The position numbers were made by a program, and so were the translations under genes. Below, piece after piece: positions 1-6,748 of a stretch of 8,436 nucleotides of DNA. Source of the stretch: Candidatus Pacearchaeota archaeon ex4484_31 (GTDB lineage Archaea; Nanobdellota; Nanobdellia; Pacearchaeales; UBA284). Numbering within the stretch: position 1 is the first letter of the stretch; each line of letters begins with the position of its first letter. Below the pieces are notes generated by a model. It was not told where the DNA came from, made no database searches, and saw nothing but the letters and a program-made list of their open reading frames with translations. The stretch is from contig NJDW01000018.1 of assembly GCA_002254805.1 (NCBI GenBank), forward strand, positions 1 to 8,436, in the 5' to 3' direction.

Positions 1-429
1 ACTTTTCCTTTCTTCACTGTTTGAATAGAAAAACACTTCATGTTTTGCTATTTCTCTTGTTGAAGCAACACCCTCAAGAGAAATTACTTCTTTTGCATTT
101 ACTTCTTTTGCAAGTTCTATTATTGCATCAGCAAGCCTCCATTCCATTCCTTCTACAGGAGTAACTGCCTGAACAATCATTATGTTTGTTTTTTTATCAT
201 AAAAAATCTCTAAAGGATAGATTACGTTAGCTTTATGGATTGCTGCTATCGGCAAAAGCTTATCGCTTACTATCCTTCCTATCGGCTTAGCATTTAGATG
301 CTTTATCAAGTACTCTGTCACTATCGTACTAACAAATCCAAAACCTGGAAATCCTTCAATTATGATAGGCTCTTTTGGTTTTTCCTCAAAAAATTCTATT
401 GTTAAAGCTTTCCTCTCTTTTTTTTCCAT
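1..429 (-). CDS. PAC2-family protein (proteasome assembly chaperone-like), C-terminus outside window
   Basis: The 143 visible residues start at the ATG at 429-427 and run off the left edge with no stop. Seen: an N-terminal strand, then the glycine-rich loop IIIEGFPGFGFVSTIVTEYL (about residues 22-41), then I-G-R-I, and an LEI..Y segment followed by MIVQAVTPVEGMEW. This order is typical of archaeal PAC2 proteins (COG2047/COG1938). Family knowledge: PAC2 proteins are about 240 residues and are related to eukaryotic proteasome assembly chaperones; some archaeal members bind proteasome core particles. About 100 residues should therefore be missing. The start lies 25 bp from a palindromic TATA box shared with the divergent methylthiotransferase gene, so the mRNA is probably leaderless. 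A specific role in proteasome assembly is inferred from family only. Confidence 0.85.
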   Translation of the reverse strand, partial: MEKKERKALTIEFFEEKPKEPIIIEGFPGFGFVSTIVTEYLIKHLNAKPIGRIVSDKLLPIAAIHKANVIYPLEIFYDKKTNIMIVQAVTPVEGMEWRLADAIIELAKEVNAKEVISLEGVASTREIAKHEVFFYSNSEERKS

Positions 430-449
430 ACACTTTTTTGTTTAGCTAT

Positions 450-459
450 CTTTATAAAG
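450..459. promoter_or_regulatory. Palindromic TATA box shared by two divergent leaderless genes
   Basis: CTTTATAAAG is its own reverse complement. Its centre (454.5) is 24.5 bp from the A of the rightward ATG at 479 and 25.5 bp from the A of the leftward ATG at 429. Archaeal TATA boxes are centred about 25-27 bp before the transcription start, so one box could place both starts at or next to the ATGs. No second TATA-like element is obvious in the 49-bp gap. Confidence 0.75.
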
Positions 460-478
460 TTTTTGATTGTCATCAGCT

Positions 479-1789
479 ATGGAGAAAATGGAAAAAACAG
501 TTTATGTTGAAGGCTATGGATGTACTGCTAACCAAAACAACCTTGAAATAATGTGCGGTTTACTAGAAAGGAATGGCTTTATCATTGTAAAGAATCCTAA
601 CATAGCTAGGATTGCTTTGATCAATACTTGTATCGTTAAGGGACCAACAGAACAGAGGATGATTTACAGAATAAAAGAACTTGCAAGAAGGTTTAGACAT
701 TTGATTGTTAGTGGTTGCATGGTAAACGTAAATCCAGATAAAGTGAAGGAAATAGCAAGAAAGGTTAATGAAAATGTTGTTGTTTCTCTTGTTGGAACAA
801 ATCAAATTTTGAACATTGTCAAGGCTGTAAAAAACAATATAGAGAACAAACAAAAAGACTTTTTAGAAAGAAGAAAAGAAATCAAGCTTTGTGTTCCAAA
901 AAGTTATAAAAATAGGGTTGTAGGAATAACACAAATAAGTGAAGGTTGTATAAACAGATGTTCTTTTTGCGTGGTTAAAATAGCTAAGGGAAATCTTTTT
1001 AGTTATCCGCTAAAAAGAATAGTTGAAAACATAAAGAGAGATTTGGCTAGCAAATGCAAGGAAATATGGATTACAAGTCAAGACAATTCTAGTTATGGAA
1101 TAGATAAAGGAAAACAAATGTTGCCTGAGCTTTTAAAAAAAATTACTTCAATCAAAGGCAAGTTTCTTGTTAGGGTTGGGATGTGTAACCCAGCTACGGT
1201 TAAGCCAATAGTAAATGAGCTTGTAGAATGCTATGAAAATGAAAAGATATTCAAGTTTTTACATTTACCTGTACAAAGCGGTTCAAACAAAATACTTTCT
1301 TTGATGAACAGAAATTACAAAGTTGAGGACTTTAAAAAAATCGTAAGGAAATTTAAGAAGAGGTTTCCTGAAATGACACTTGCTACAGACATAATCGTAG
1401 GTTTTCCATCAGAGACAGAAAAAGACTTCAAGAAAACAATAGAGCTTGTAAAGGAAACAAAACCAGTGGTTGTGAACATATCAAGGTTTTGGTCGATGCC
1501 AGGAACACAAGCATCTAAGATGGAACAACTAGATGAAAAAACAAAGAAAAAAAGAGCAAAGGAATTGATGAAATTGCATTTGAAAATTGCTGAAGAGGAA
1601 AACAAAAAGTTTATCAACAAGGAAACTGAAGTGCTCATAGATGAGAAAGGCTTTAACAATAGCTGGATCGGAAGAGAAAAAAATTACAGACAGGTAGTTG
1701 TTTTCTCAAAAGAAAAGCTTCTTGGAAAATTTTGTAATGTAAGGATAGAAGAGGCAAAAAGCCATTATCTTATAGGCAAGAAAAAATGA
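479..1789 (+). CDS. mtaB: tRNA t6A37 methylthiotransferase (archaeal/eukaryotic MtaB, CDKAL1-type)
   Basis: Radical-SAM enzyme of the MiaB family, 436 residues from ATG 479. It is expected to convert t6A at tRNA position 37 to ms2t6A using two [4Fe-4S] clusters. Seen: an N-terminal methylthiotransferase domain with all three cluster cysteines (C15 in GYGCTANQ, C51 in NTCIVKG, C80 in SGCM); the radical-SAM motif C157-INR-C161-SF-C164 in QISEGCINRCSFC; ITSQDNSSYG and LPVQSGSNKIL blocks; and a C-terminal TRAM domain (about 378-433) ending SHYLIGKKK. Length and GCTANQ/NTCIVK wording fit the archaeal e-MtaB/CDKAL1 branch rather than bacterial MiaB. An in-frame TTG at 467 would add four residues, but ATG 479 fits the TATA spacing better. 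Substrate choice (probably tRNA-Lys) is from family knowledge. Confidence 0.93.
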   Translation: MEKMEKTVYVEGYGCTANQNNLEIMCGLLERNGFIIVKNPNIARIALINTCIVKGPTEQRMIYRIKELARRFRHLIVSGCMVNVNPDKVKEIARKVNENVVVSLVGTNQILNIVKAVKNNIENKQKDFLERRKEIKLCVPKSYKNRVVGITQISEGCINRCSFCVVKIAKGNLFSYPLKRIVENIKRDLASKCKEIWITSQDNSSYGIDKGKQMLPELLKKITSIKGKFLVRVGMCNPATVKPIVNELVECYENEKIFKFLHLPVQSGSNKILSLMNRNYKVEDFKKIVRKFKKRFPEMTLATDIIVGFPSETEKDFKKTIELVKETKPVVVNISRFWSMPGTQASKMEQLDEKTKKKRAKELMKLHLKIAEEENKKFINKETEVLIDEKGFNNSWIGREKNYRQVVVFSKEKLLGKFCNVRIEEAKSHYLIGKKK

Positions 1790-1808
1790 AAAAGAAAAAT
1801 AAAACTAA
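1781..1808 (-). terminator. T-rich termination signal for the leftward ileS-trmB unit
   Basis: Read on the minus strand, this stretch holds runs of four, five, five and six Ts in close succession, beginning about 44 nt past the trmB stop. Clustered T runs are the usual archaeal terminator. It overlaps the end of the converging methylthiotransferase gene. Confidence 0.45.
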
Positions 1809-1811
1809 ATA

Positions 1812-1841
1812 ATTTTTACTTTACCTTTACACCTCTTTTTT
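1812..1841 (+). terminator. T-run terminator after the methylthiotransferase gene
   Basis: After the TGA at 1787-1789 the plus strand has T5 (1813-1817) and then ACCTCTTTTTT, with six Ts at 1836-1841. No strong hairpin precedes it, as is usual for archaeal termination. It lies between two converging genes, where termination is needed. Confidence 0.5.
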
Positions 1842-1851
1842 GAGCGGTTGC

Positions 1852-2661
1852 TTATTTTTTTCCTACAGGCTTCATCGATTTCCACTGAGCTTCAAACAAT
1901 TGCTGTAATGCCGTTGCAAAGAAAGGGCTGTTTACCCATATTCCTACATCGTAGCTAGGATGAACTTCTTTGTCATCAAGCACCATCATCAATGCTTCCT
2001 TGCCATCAACAAGAACAAATCTTGAGTTTGTTTTACCGCTTCTCACTTCAGCTATTTTACTAAGTTCTTTGACAACATCTGCATTCTTTGCTGTTACTGG
2101 TGCAGCTATCTTTATGCTAACTCCCTTTCTTTTTGCTCTTTGTAAAGCACTTTTTAATGATTCAACCTTTCTTAACAATCCCTCTTCTGTTGTTGCTATC
2201 ACCAAGCTTTTTTGCGCGTTCCTTATCATCATATCAAGATGGTTGTAAAGGTTGTGTCTTCCTCTTATTGCTCCACTTAAGTCAGTTGGGTCTACATACT
2301 TTATGCCCTGGTTAAATAACTTATTCAGTTGCTCTAGTACATCAGAACCCTTAAGTTCATCAAGTCTTTTACACATTTCTTGGGCTCTTTTCATAACATT
2401 CCTTTTAACTCTTTCTATAACTTCAGAAGGTTTTATTGCTACAAACTTTATCGGCTTCCCTAGTTTCATCACGATAAAACCTTTTTTTTCTAAAGACTCT
2501 AGGATATCGTAAGTTCTGCTTCTTGGAACACCACTGATATCGCTAAGTTCTCCTGCAGTTGATACTCCTCTAGAAAGCAAGGCTGTCCATACCTTTACTT
2601 CATACAAATTCAAATCGAAAATCTTTCGCAACCTGCTCAAAAATTCTTCTTTCAAAACCAT
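1852..2661 (-). CDS. TrmB-family transcriptional regulator (HTH plus PLD-like C-terminal domain)
   Basis: 269 residues. Residues 10-85 form a winged helix of the TrmB type: LNLYEVKVWTALLSRG opens it, VSTAGELSDISGVPRSRTYD holds the recognition helix, and LESLEKKGFI plus the following basic strand form the wing. A helical linker follows (about 86-120). A C-terminal domain of the TrmB/phospholipase-D-like sensor type then starts near KSLVIATTEEGLL and contains SRFVLVDGKEALM and HPSYDVGIWVNSPF, ending LFEAQW. TrmB proteins are best known as sugar-responsive regulators, but many archaeal paralogues have unknown ligands. The ATG at 2661 lies 12 bp after the ileS stop with no clear own TATA box, so the gene is probably co-transcribed with ileS. 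The link to isoleucine or tRNA charging is untested. Confidence 0.88.
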   Translation of the reverse strand: MVLKEEFLSRLRKIFDLNLYEVKVWTALLSRGVSTAGELSDISGVPRSRTYDILESLEKKGFIVMKLGKPIKFVAIKPSEVIERVKRNVMKRAQEMCKRLDELKGSDVLEQLNKLFNQGIKYVDPTDLSGAIRGRHNLYNHLDMMIRNAQKSLVIATTEEGLLRKVESLKSALQRAKRKGVSIKIAAPVTAKNADVVKELSKIAEVRSGKTNSRFVLVDGKEALMMVLDDKEVHPSYDVGIWVNSPFFATALQQLFEAQWKSMKPVGKK

Positions 2662-2673
2662 TTTATCTACTTT

Positions 2674-5448
2674 TCAGCAATTTGCGTTAACCCTTTGTTT
2701 GATAAAACCAACATACTTACTTAACATTTCCTTAAGCTTAGAAGAGCAGTTTATAAAAAGCTCTATCCTTTGTTCCTTTACAAGACCAGCCTTTTTTCTT
2801 GCAGCCTGTACAAACCTTACTATTTCTCTTGCGAATCCTTCGGCTTCAAGTTCTTTAGTAAGCGTAGTGTCTAGCTCTACAACTAAAGATTTTCCTTTCT
2901 TTATCTCTACTTTTTTAACATTTACTTGTCTTGCAATCACTTCTAAGAAGTCTTTTTGTAGAGGTTTTTCTAATGTTACTGTTAACTTGCTTAGAGGCCA
3001 TCTTATTCCTATCTTTGCTTCAGACCTTTTTGCCAGAGCCTTTTCAATAACTTTTAAGACAGTTGAAAAATCTTTTTCAAGCTTCTTGTTAATTTTCTTT
3101 TTTTCTGCTTTTGGCCACATGCATAGATGAATGCTTTCTTCCTTTAACTTAAATTCTTTCCTTAGCTCTTGGTAGATGGCTTCTGTGATGAAAGGACAAA
3201 TCGGAGAAAAAAGCTTTATAGAGTTAAGTAAAACATAATAAGTTGTGTAAAGTACTGCAAGTCTATCTTCATCGTTTTTACTAACTATTTTTTCTCTTAC
3301 TAAATGAATATAGGTTCTAGAAAGTTCAAGGAAAAGCTCTTCTATAGGCTTTATCGTTTCATCTATCCTGTAGCAATCAAAGAGTTTTGTTACTTTTTCT
3401 ATCACGCTATTACATCTTGAAACCATGTATTTTTCTTCAAGCCCTAGCTTTGGCTTTATCCTTTCTGGATTTGCTTTTAACAATCTTGCTAGATCAAGCA
3501 CATAGTTTTTTAAGTTCCATAACACGTTTAGGTTTTTTCTTTTCTGTTCTAGCTCTTTCCATACAAAGTTTATGTTTTTTCCAGCATTTGTTTCACACAT
3601 GTAATAACGAAGTAAATCTGAGCCGCTCTTTTCTATCACTTCATAAGGCGAAATAATATTTCCTAAGCTCTTTGACATTTTCTTTCCTTGCCAATCGAGA
3701 ATCATTCCATGCATGTAAACAGCTTCATAACAGTGCCTTTTTAAAGCAATAATGGAACAGATCAACAGCATGGAAAACCAAAGCTTTATCTGTTCTGTTG
3801 CTTCCAAAATGAGTTTTGCTGGGAAGAAAACCTTAAACAGGTCTTTCCTTTTTGGATAGTACAAGCAATTCCATGATGCAGTTCCAGAATCAAGCCAAAC
3901 ATCTAAAACATCAGGAATTCTGTGAGCGGTTCCTCCACAAGAACATTTCAGCTTAACTTCATCGATCCAAGGCTTATGTAAATCTTCTGGAACCTTGTTT
4001 ATTGCCTTTTTTTCTAGTTCTTTAATAGAACCTATTACAATAGGCTTTTTACATTTTTCACATATCCATATAGGCGCTGGAGTTCCCCAAAACCTCTGTC
4101 TTGTTATAGAAATATCCTTCAAGTTTTTTATCCATTCATCAAAGGCCTCTTTTCCCCATGCAGGAACCCATAGAACCTTTTTGTTAAGCTTTAACATTTT
4201 ATCGATAAGATCTTCTATTTTCAAGAACCATTGTTCTGTTGCTCTAAAAATCACAGGTTTATGACATCGCCAGCAGAAAGGATAATCATGCTCTAAATAA
4301 ACTTCGGCTACAAGCAAGCCTTTTTTCTTTAACATCTCAACAATCTTTTCATCATCATCTTTAGCTACGAAGCCATCAAAAGGTTCAAGATCTTTGAAAA
4401 TGCCTTTCTCATCCAAGGTGTTGAACGTAAACAGCTTATATTCTTTACCTACCTCAAAATCCTCAGGACCGCATCCAGGAGCACAATGAACAAGTCCTGT
4501 TCCGATGTCTGTTGTTACATACCTCTCTGATAAAACAACTGTAAAAGCATTCTTGTATTTTCTTTTTATTTCATCGCATCTTTCCTTTAATTCATAGTAG
4601 AAAGGATGAACATAGCTTAAGCCTTCAAGCTTTTTTCCTTTAATTTTTTCAACAACCTTAAGTTTTTTGTTAACGTTTTTTTCAACTGAACTAAGAAGTT
4701 CTTCAGCAATGATAAAAAACTCGTTATCGCTTTTTACCTTCACATAATCTGCTTTTGGATTGACCATGACAGCCAAGTTAAACGGTAATGTCCAAGGTGT
4801 TGTTGTCCAAATTAATAAATACTCTTTTTGCTTTCCAGAAACAGGAAACTTGACAAAAATGCTTTTTTCCCTAACTCTCTTGTATTCAAGTTCATGTTTA
4901 GCGAGTGTTGTTTGACAGTTTTTGCACCAACTTACAACCTTCTTGCCTTTGTAAAGTCTTCCTTGTTTATAAGCTTGTTTTATCAAAAACCAAACACCTT
5001 CAATGAAATCATTTTCTATTGGCTTGTAAGCGTTTTTGTAATCAAGCCAAACACCTATCCTTTCAAGATCTTTGCTCATTCCTTCTGCAATTTCATTACT
5101 AAAACTTATACATTCCTTCACAAACCTACCTATGCCAAATTTTTCTATAGCCTGTTTATCGATCAAGCCCAGTTTCTTTTGAACAGCATTTTCTGTTGGT
5201 AATCCATGCATGTCATAGCCTGCCCTATCCCAAACATTAAATCCTTGCATTCTTTTGTAACGTAATATTATGTCTTTTAACGAATTGTTCAATGCCTGTC
5301 CTATATGCAATCTTCCTGATGTATATGGAGGACCCTGCAAGAAATAGTAAGGCTTTCCTCTCTTGTTTCTTTCCTTCACCTTTCCATAAATATCTTTTTC
5401 CTTCCAGAATTTCAACACAAAACTTTCAACTTCTTTCGGCTTGTACAT
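2674..5448 (-). CDS. ileS: Isoleucyl-tRNA synthetase (IleRS)
   Basis: 924-residue class I synthetase that activates isoleucine and charges tRNA-Ile in the cytoplasm. Seen: the ATP-binding signature PPYTSGRLHIGQ (HIGQ at 48-51, a form of HIGH); YDMHGLPTE (78-86); a CP1 editing domain with WTTTPWTLPFNLAV (214-227) and GTGLVHCAPGCGPEDF (316-331); zinc-ligand cysteine pairs C175/C178, C392/C395, C463/C466 and C502/C504; WLDSGTASW (518-526); and a perfect KMSKS loop (590-594) in DWQGKKMSKSLGN. An anticodon-binding helical domain and a short C-terminal domain follow. At 924 residues it is shorter than many archaeal IleRS (about 1,000-1,070 by recollection), mostly at the C-terminus. All catalytic motifs are intact. 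The start at 5448 is supported by a TATA-like box 26 bp upstream (leaderless). Confidence 0.95.
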   Translation of the reverse strand: MYKPKEVESFVLKFWKEKDIYGKVKERNKRGKPYYFLQGPPYTSGRLHIGQALNNSLKDIILRYKRMQGFNVWDRAGYDMHGLPTENAVQKKLGLIDKQAIEKFGIGRFVKECISFSNEIAEGMSKDLERIGVWLDYKNAYKPIENDFIEGVWFLIKQAYKQGRLYKGKKVVSWCKNCQTTLAKHELEYKRVREKSIFVKFPVSGKQKEYLLIWTTTPWTLPFNLAVMVNPKADYVKVKSDNEFFIIAEELLSSVEKNVNKKLKVVEKIKGKKLEGLSYVHPFYYELKERCDEIKRKYKNAFTVVLSERYVTTDIGTGLVHCAPGCGPEDFEVGKEYKLFTFNTLDEKGIFKDLEPFDGFVAKDDDEKIVEMLKKKGLLVAEVYLEHDYPFCWRCHKPVIFRATEQWFLKIEDLIDKMLKLNKKVLWVPAWGKEAFDEWIKNLKDISITRQRFWGTPAPIWICEKCKKPIVIGSIKELEKKAINKVPEDLHKPWIDEVKLKCSCGGTAHRIPDVLDVWLDSGTASWNCLYYPKRKDLFKVFFPAKLILEATEQIKLWFSMLLICSIIALKRHCYEAVYMHGMILDWQGKKMSKSLGNIISPYEVIEKSGSDLLRYYMCETNAGKNINFVWKELEQKRKNLNVLWNLKNYVLDLARLLKANPERIKPKLGLEEKYMVSRCNSVIEKVTKLFDCYRIDETIKPIEELFLELSRTYIHLVREKIVSKNDEDRLAVLYTTYYVLLNSIKLFSPICPFITEAIYQELRKEFKLKEESIHLCMWPKAEKKKINKKLEKDFSTVLKVIEKALAKRSEAKIGIRWPLSKLTVTLEKPLQKDFLEVIARQVNVKKVEIKKGKSLVVELDTTLTKELEAEGFAREIVRFVQAARKKAGLVKEQRIELFINCSSKLKEMLSKYVGFIKQRVNANC

Positions 5449-5470
5449 TTTTTAATATAGCAAGGTTTTC

Positions 5471-5478
5471 TTTTAAAT
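5471..5478 (-). promoter_or_regulatory. TATA-like box of ileS
   Basis: On the minus strand this reads ATTTAAAA, centred about 26 bp before the ileS ATG at 5448. That is the spacing expected for a leaderless archaeal transcript. It lies immediately after the T-rich terminator of the preceding gene. Confidence 0.5.
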
Positions 5479-5483
5479 TTTTT

Positions 5484-5504
5484 GAAAAAAAGAAAAAGAA
5501 AAAA
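5484..5504 (-). terminator. Strong T-rich terminator after the small acidic gene
   Basis: Directly after the TAG at 5507-5505 the minus strand reads T6-C-T5-C-T7. This is a long, nearly pure T tract and the clearest archaeal-style terminator in the window. It separates the small acidic gene from ileS. Confidence 0.7.
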
Positions 5505-5663
5505 CTACCATTCCTCTTCAAAATCTTCAAAGTATTCGTCCTCGTCTATAGGTTCAGCTTCTGGCTCCTCCAAAATTTCTTCACTTTCTTCGAGCTCTTC
5601 AATTTCTTCATCGTCAAGTTCATCAAGCTCTTTTTCCTTTCCTTTCTTTTTTTTCGCTGCCAT
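5505..5663 (-). CDS. 52-residue highly acidic small protein, function unknown
   Basis: ATG at 5663, TAG at 5507-5505. The product starts MAAKKKKGKEK and then becomes almost entirely Glu/Asp with spaced Leu/Ile (LDELDDEEIEELEE), a PEAEPIDEDEYF segment and a final FEDFEEEW. I do not recognise a family. The composition (basic head, acidic body, aromatic acidic tip) suggests a disordered or short helical protein that binds a basic or nucleic-acid-binding partner; this is inference. It is supported as a gene by its own palindromic TATA box (5691-5698), a clean start, and a strong T-tract terminator directly after the stop. A repetitive acidic frame could arise by chance in A/G-rich DNA, but the promoter and terminator argue against that. 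Confidence 0.7.
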   Translation of the reverse strand: MAAKKKKGKEKELDELDDEEIEELEESEEILEEPEAEPIDEDEYFEDFEEEW

Positions 5664-5690
5664 TTTAAATTTTAGAACACTGTCAGAGCC

Positions 5691-5698
5691 TTTATAAA
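5691..5698 (-). promoter_or_regulatory. TATA box of the small acidic protein gene
   Basis: TTTATAAA (palindromic) is centred at 5694.5, about 31 bp before the ATG at 5663. That predicts a leader of about 6 nt. It lies in the 60-bp gap after the THUMP gene, so the acidic gene has its own promoter. Confidence 0.55.
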
Positions 5699-5723
5699 TC
5701 TTTCTTTTTTATTCCCTCTCTTT

Positions 5724-6218
5724 TTACCTTTTCTTTACAAGTTCATCCTTTTTCAGCAAAGAAATCGCTGCTTTCTCGCCAATGATAACCACTCTTATTA
5801 TCTTTTCAGGATTCTCTAAGTCAACATTTGGTTTATCCACAACTTCTGTTAGCTGAATTATCAAGTCCTTTGGCCATTCCTTTGTTGTTTTCCTCTTGCT
5901 TAGATCCATCTTCCATTTTTCCTCTTCTCCTATACCTTCCTGCAGTTCCTTTATATGCTTCTTCATCTCTTCTATTTCTGCTTTACACCACCTGTCAACA
6001 GGCCACCAAAAAAACGTGTATTTAAACTTTTCATCTTCTAGAGATGCTATAGCTTTTACAGCTTCTCTTGGATTGCTTACTTTAACAAAAGCCATTCCTT
6101 CCTCTACACTTATGATTTCTGGCTCTTCTCCAATTTCTCTTAGCACTTCTTCTATTTCCGCTCTTGCAGCTTCTTTATGTGTTGGCTCAAATGTGACGAG
6201 CAAATTTGCTTCTTCCAT
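5724..6218 (-). CDS. THUMP-domain RNA-binding protein (COG1818/Tan1-like)
   Basis: 164 residues, the usual size for stand-alone archaeal THUMP proteins. Seen: an N-terminal strand-helix-strand unit (NLLVTFEPTHKEAARAEIEE, then EGMAFVKVSNPREAVKAI), FKYTFFWWPVDRWC (66-78), a Lys/Glu-rich helix (79-103), WKMDLSKRKT, and the typical THUMP C-terminal pattern VVDKPNVDLENPEKIIRVVI followed by AAISLLKK. THUMP domains bind tRNA. The eukaryotic relative Tan1/THUMPD1 assists the acetyltransferase that makes ac4C, so a helper role in tRNA modification is plausible. No catalytic domain is present. The gene has a full Shine-Dalgarno (GGAGGTG) five nucleotides before its ATG, unlike its leaderless neighbours. 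The region between its TATA box and the HEPN stop is very short. Confidence 0.85.
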   Translation of the reverse strand: MEEANLLVTFEPTHKEAARAEIEEVLREIGEEPEIISVEEGMAFVKVSNPREAVKAIASLEDEKFKYTFFWWPVDRWCKAEIEEMKKHIKELQEGIGEEEKWKMDLSKRKTTKEWPKDLIIQLTEVVDKPNVDLENPEKIIRVVIIGEKAAISLLKKDELVKKR

Positions 6219-6223
6219 TTAAA

Positions 6224-6230
6224 CACCTCC
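6224..6230 (-). promoter_or_regulatory. Strong Shine-Dalgarno of the THUMP gene
   Basis: Minus strand GGAGGTG, then five bases (TTTAA), then the ATG at 6218. It fixes the start codon. It is the only strong SD with good spacing before an annotated start in this window. Confidence 0.8.
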
Positions 6231-6250
6231 TCATTTACCAGAATTTTCAG

Positions 6251-6260
6251 GTATAAATAG
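6251..6260 (-). promoter_or_regulatory. TATA-like box of the THUMP gene
   Basis: Minus strand CTATTTATAC, centred near 6255. A start about 25 bp downstream (near 6230) would give a leader of roughly 12 nt that begins almost exactly with GGAGGTG. It lies 16 bp past the HEPN stop codon. Confidence 0.45.
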
Positions 6261-6276
6261 TTTACGCTTTTGAGAT

Positions 6277-6748
6277 TTAAGAAATAATCTTTTTGAATTT
6301 ATCTCTAATCTTTCTGATATTTTCAGCATTAAGTTTTTCCATATAATCAAAAACCTCAGCATTAAAATGTTCTGCTGCTCTTATCATTTGTTTAACATCT
6401 TCCTCTGCTATTTTGAAATCAACATAGTATTGCTTATCTATCCTCTCTTCTTTAGCTTCTAATATTTCAGAATTGTCCAAACCGAAAAGCTCTTTCAAAA
6501 GAATTATCGAGACTGTGTGATTCTCTGACTTTATACCAACTCTGAACAAAAGAGCAAGTAAAGAATAATACATACTATAATAAGCCATTGAAATTGCCTC
6601 TTCTAACTTTTTATTTTTCAACAAAATCTTTGCAGATTCCAATAACTTGATGATTTTTCTAAGTATGCTTGTTTAACTTCTTCACTTGGCTTAACAAGTT
6701 TAACTTTCCTTCTTCTAACAGTTTTTTAAATAAAATTGATTTTTTCAT
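6277..6748 (-). pseudogene. HEPN-domain protein of an MNT-HEPN pair, N-terminus broken by two apparent frameshifts
   Basis: The HEPN core is open from a TTG at 6642 to the TAA at 6279-6277 (121 residues): ESAKILLKNKKLEEAIS, then AYYSMYYSLLALLFRVGIKSENHTVS and ILLKELFG. It looks like a PF05168-type HEPN. The normal first helix is missing from that frame but lies upstream in two others. ATG 6748 begins MKKSILFKKLLEEGKLNL; a second frame then reads VKPSEEVKQAYLEKSS; the third continues LLESAKILL. Restoring one base near 6692-6698 and one near 6645-6650 would give a continuous protein of about 157 residues overlapping the MNT gene by 23 nt. No short R-x4-6-H RNase motif is visible; the Arg and His are separated by seven residues (RVGIKSENH). 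Alternatives are a short functional HEPN from TTG 6642, or assembly errors. Confidence 0.7.

Noticed and set aside
1831..1841. The 11-mer ACCTCTTTTTT occurs here and again at 7482-7492, suggesting a repeated element
   Set aside because: Both copies lie at plus-strand 3' ends, and the shared part is mostly the T tract. This is expected for terminators in AT-rich DNA and is not evidence of a repeat family.
5482..5697. Plus-strand Ser- and Lys-rich frame opposite the acidic gene
   Set aside because: Low-complexity shadow of Glu/Asp codons on the other strand. It has no plus-strand promoter or SD, and it runs through the minus-strand terminator and TATA box.
6692..6698. Programmed -1 ribosomal frameshifting as the explanation for the split HEPN
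   Set aside because: The site offers GTTAAAC, not a canonical X-XXY-YYZ slippery heptamer. A second same-direction shift about 45 nt later would also be needed, so two small deletions or errors are simpler.
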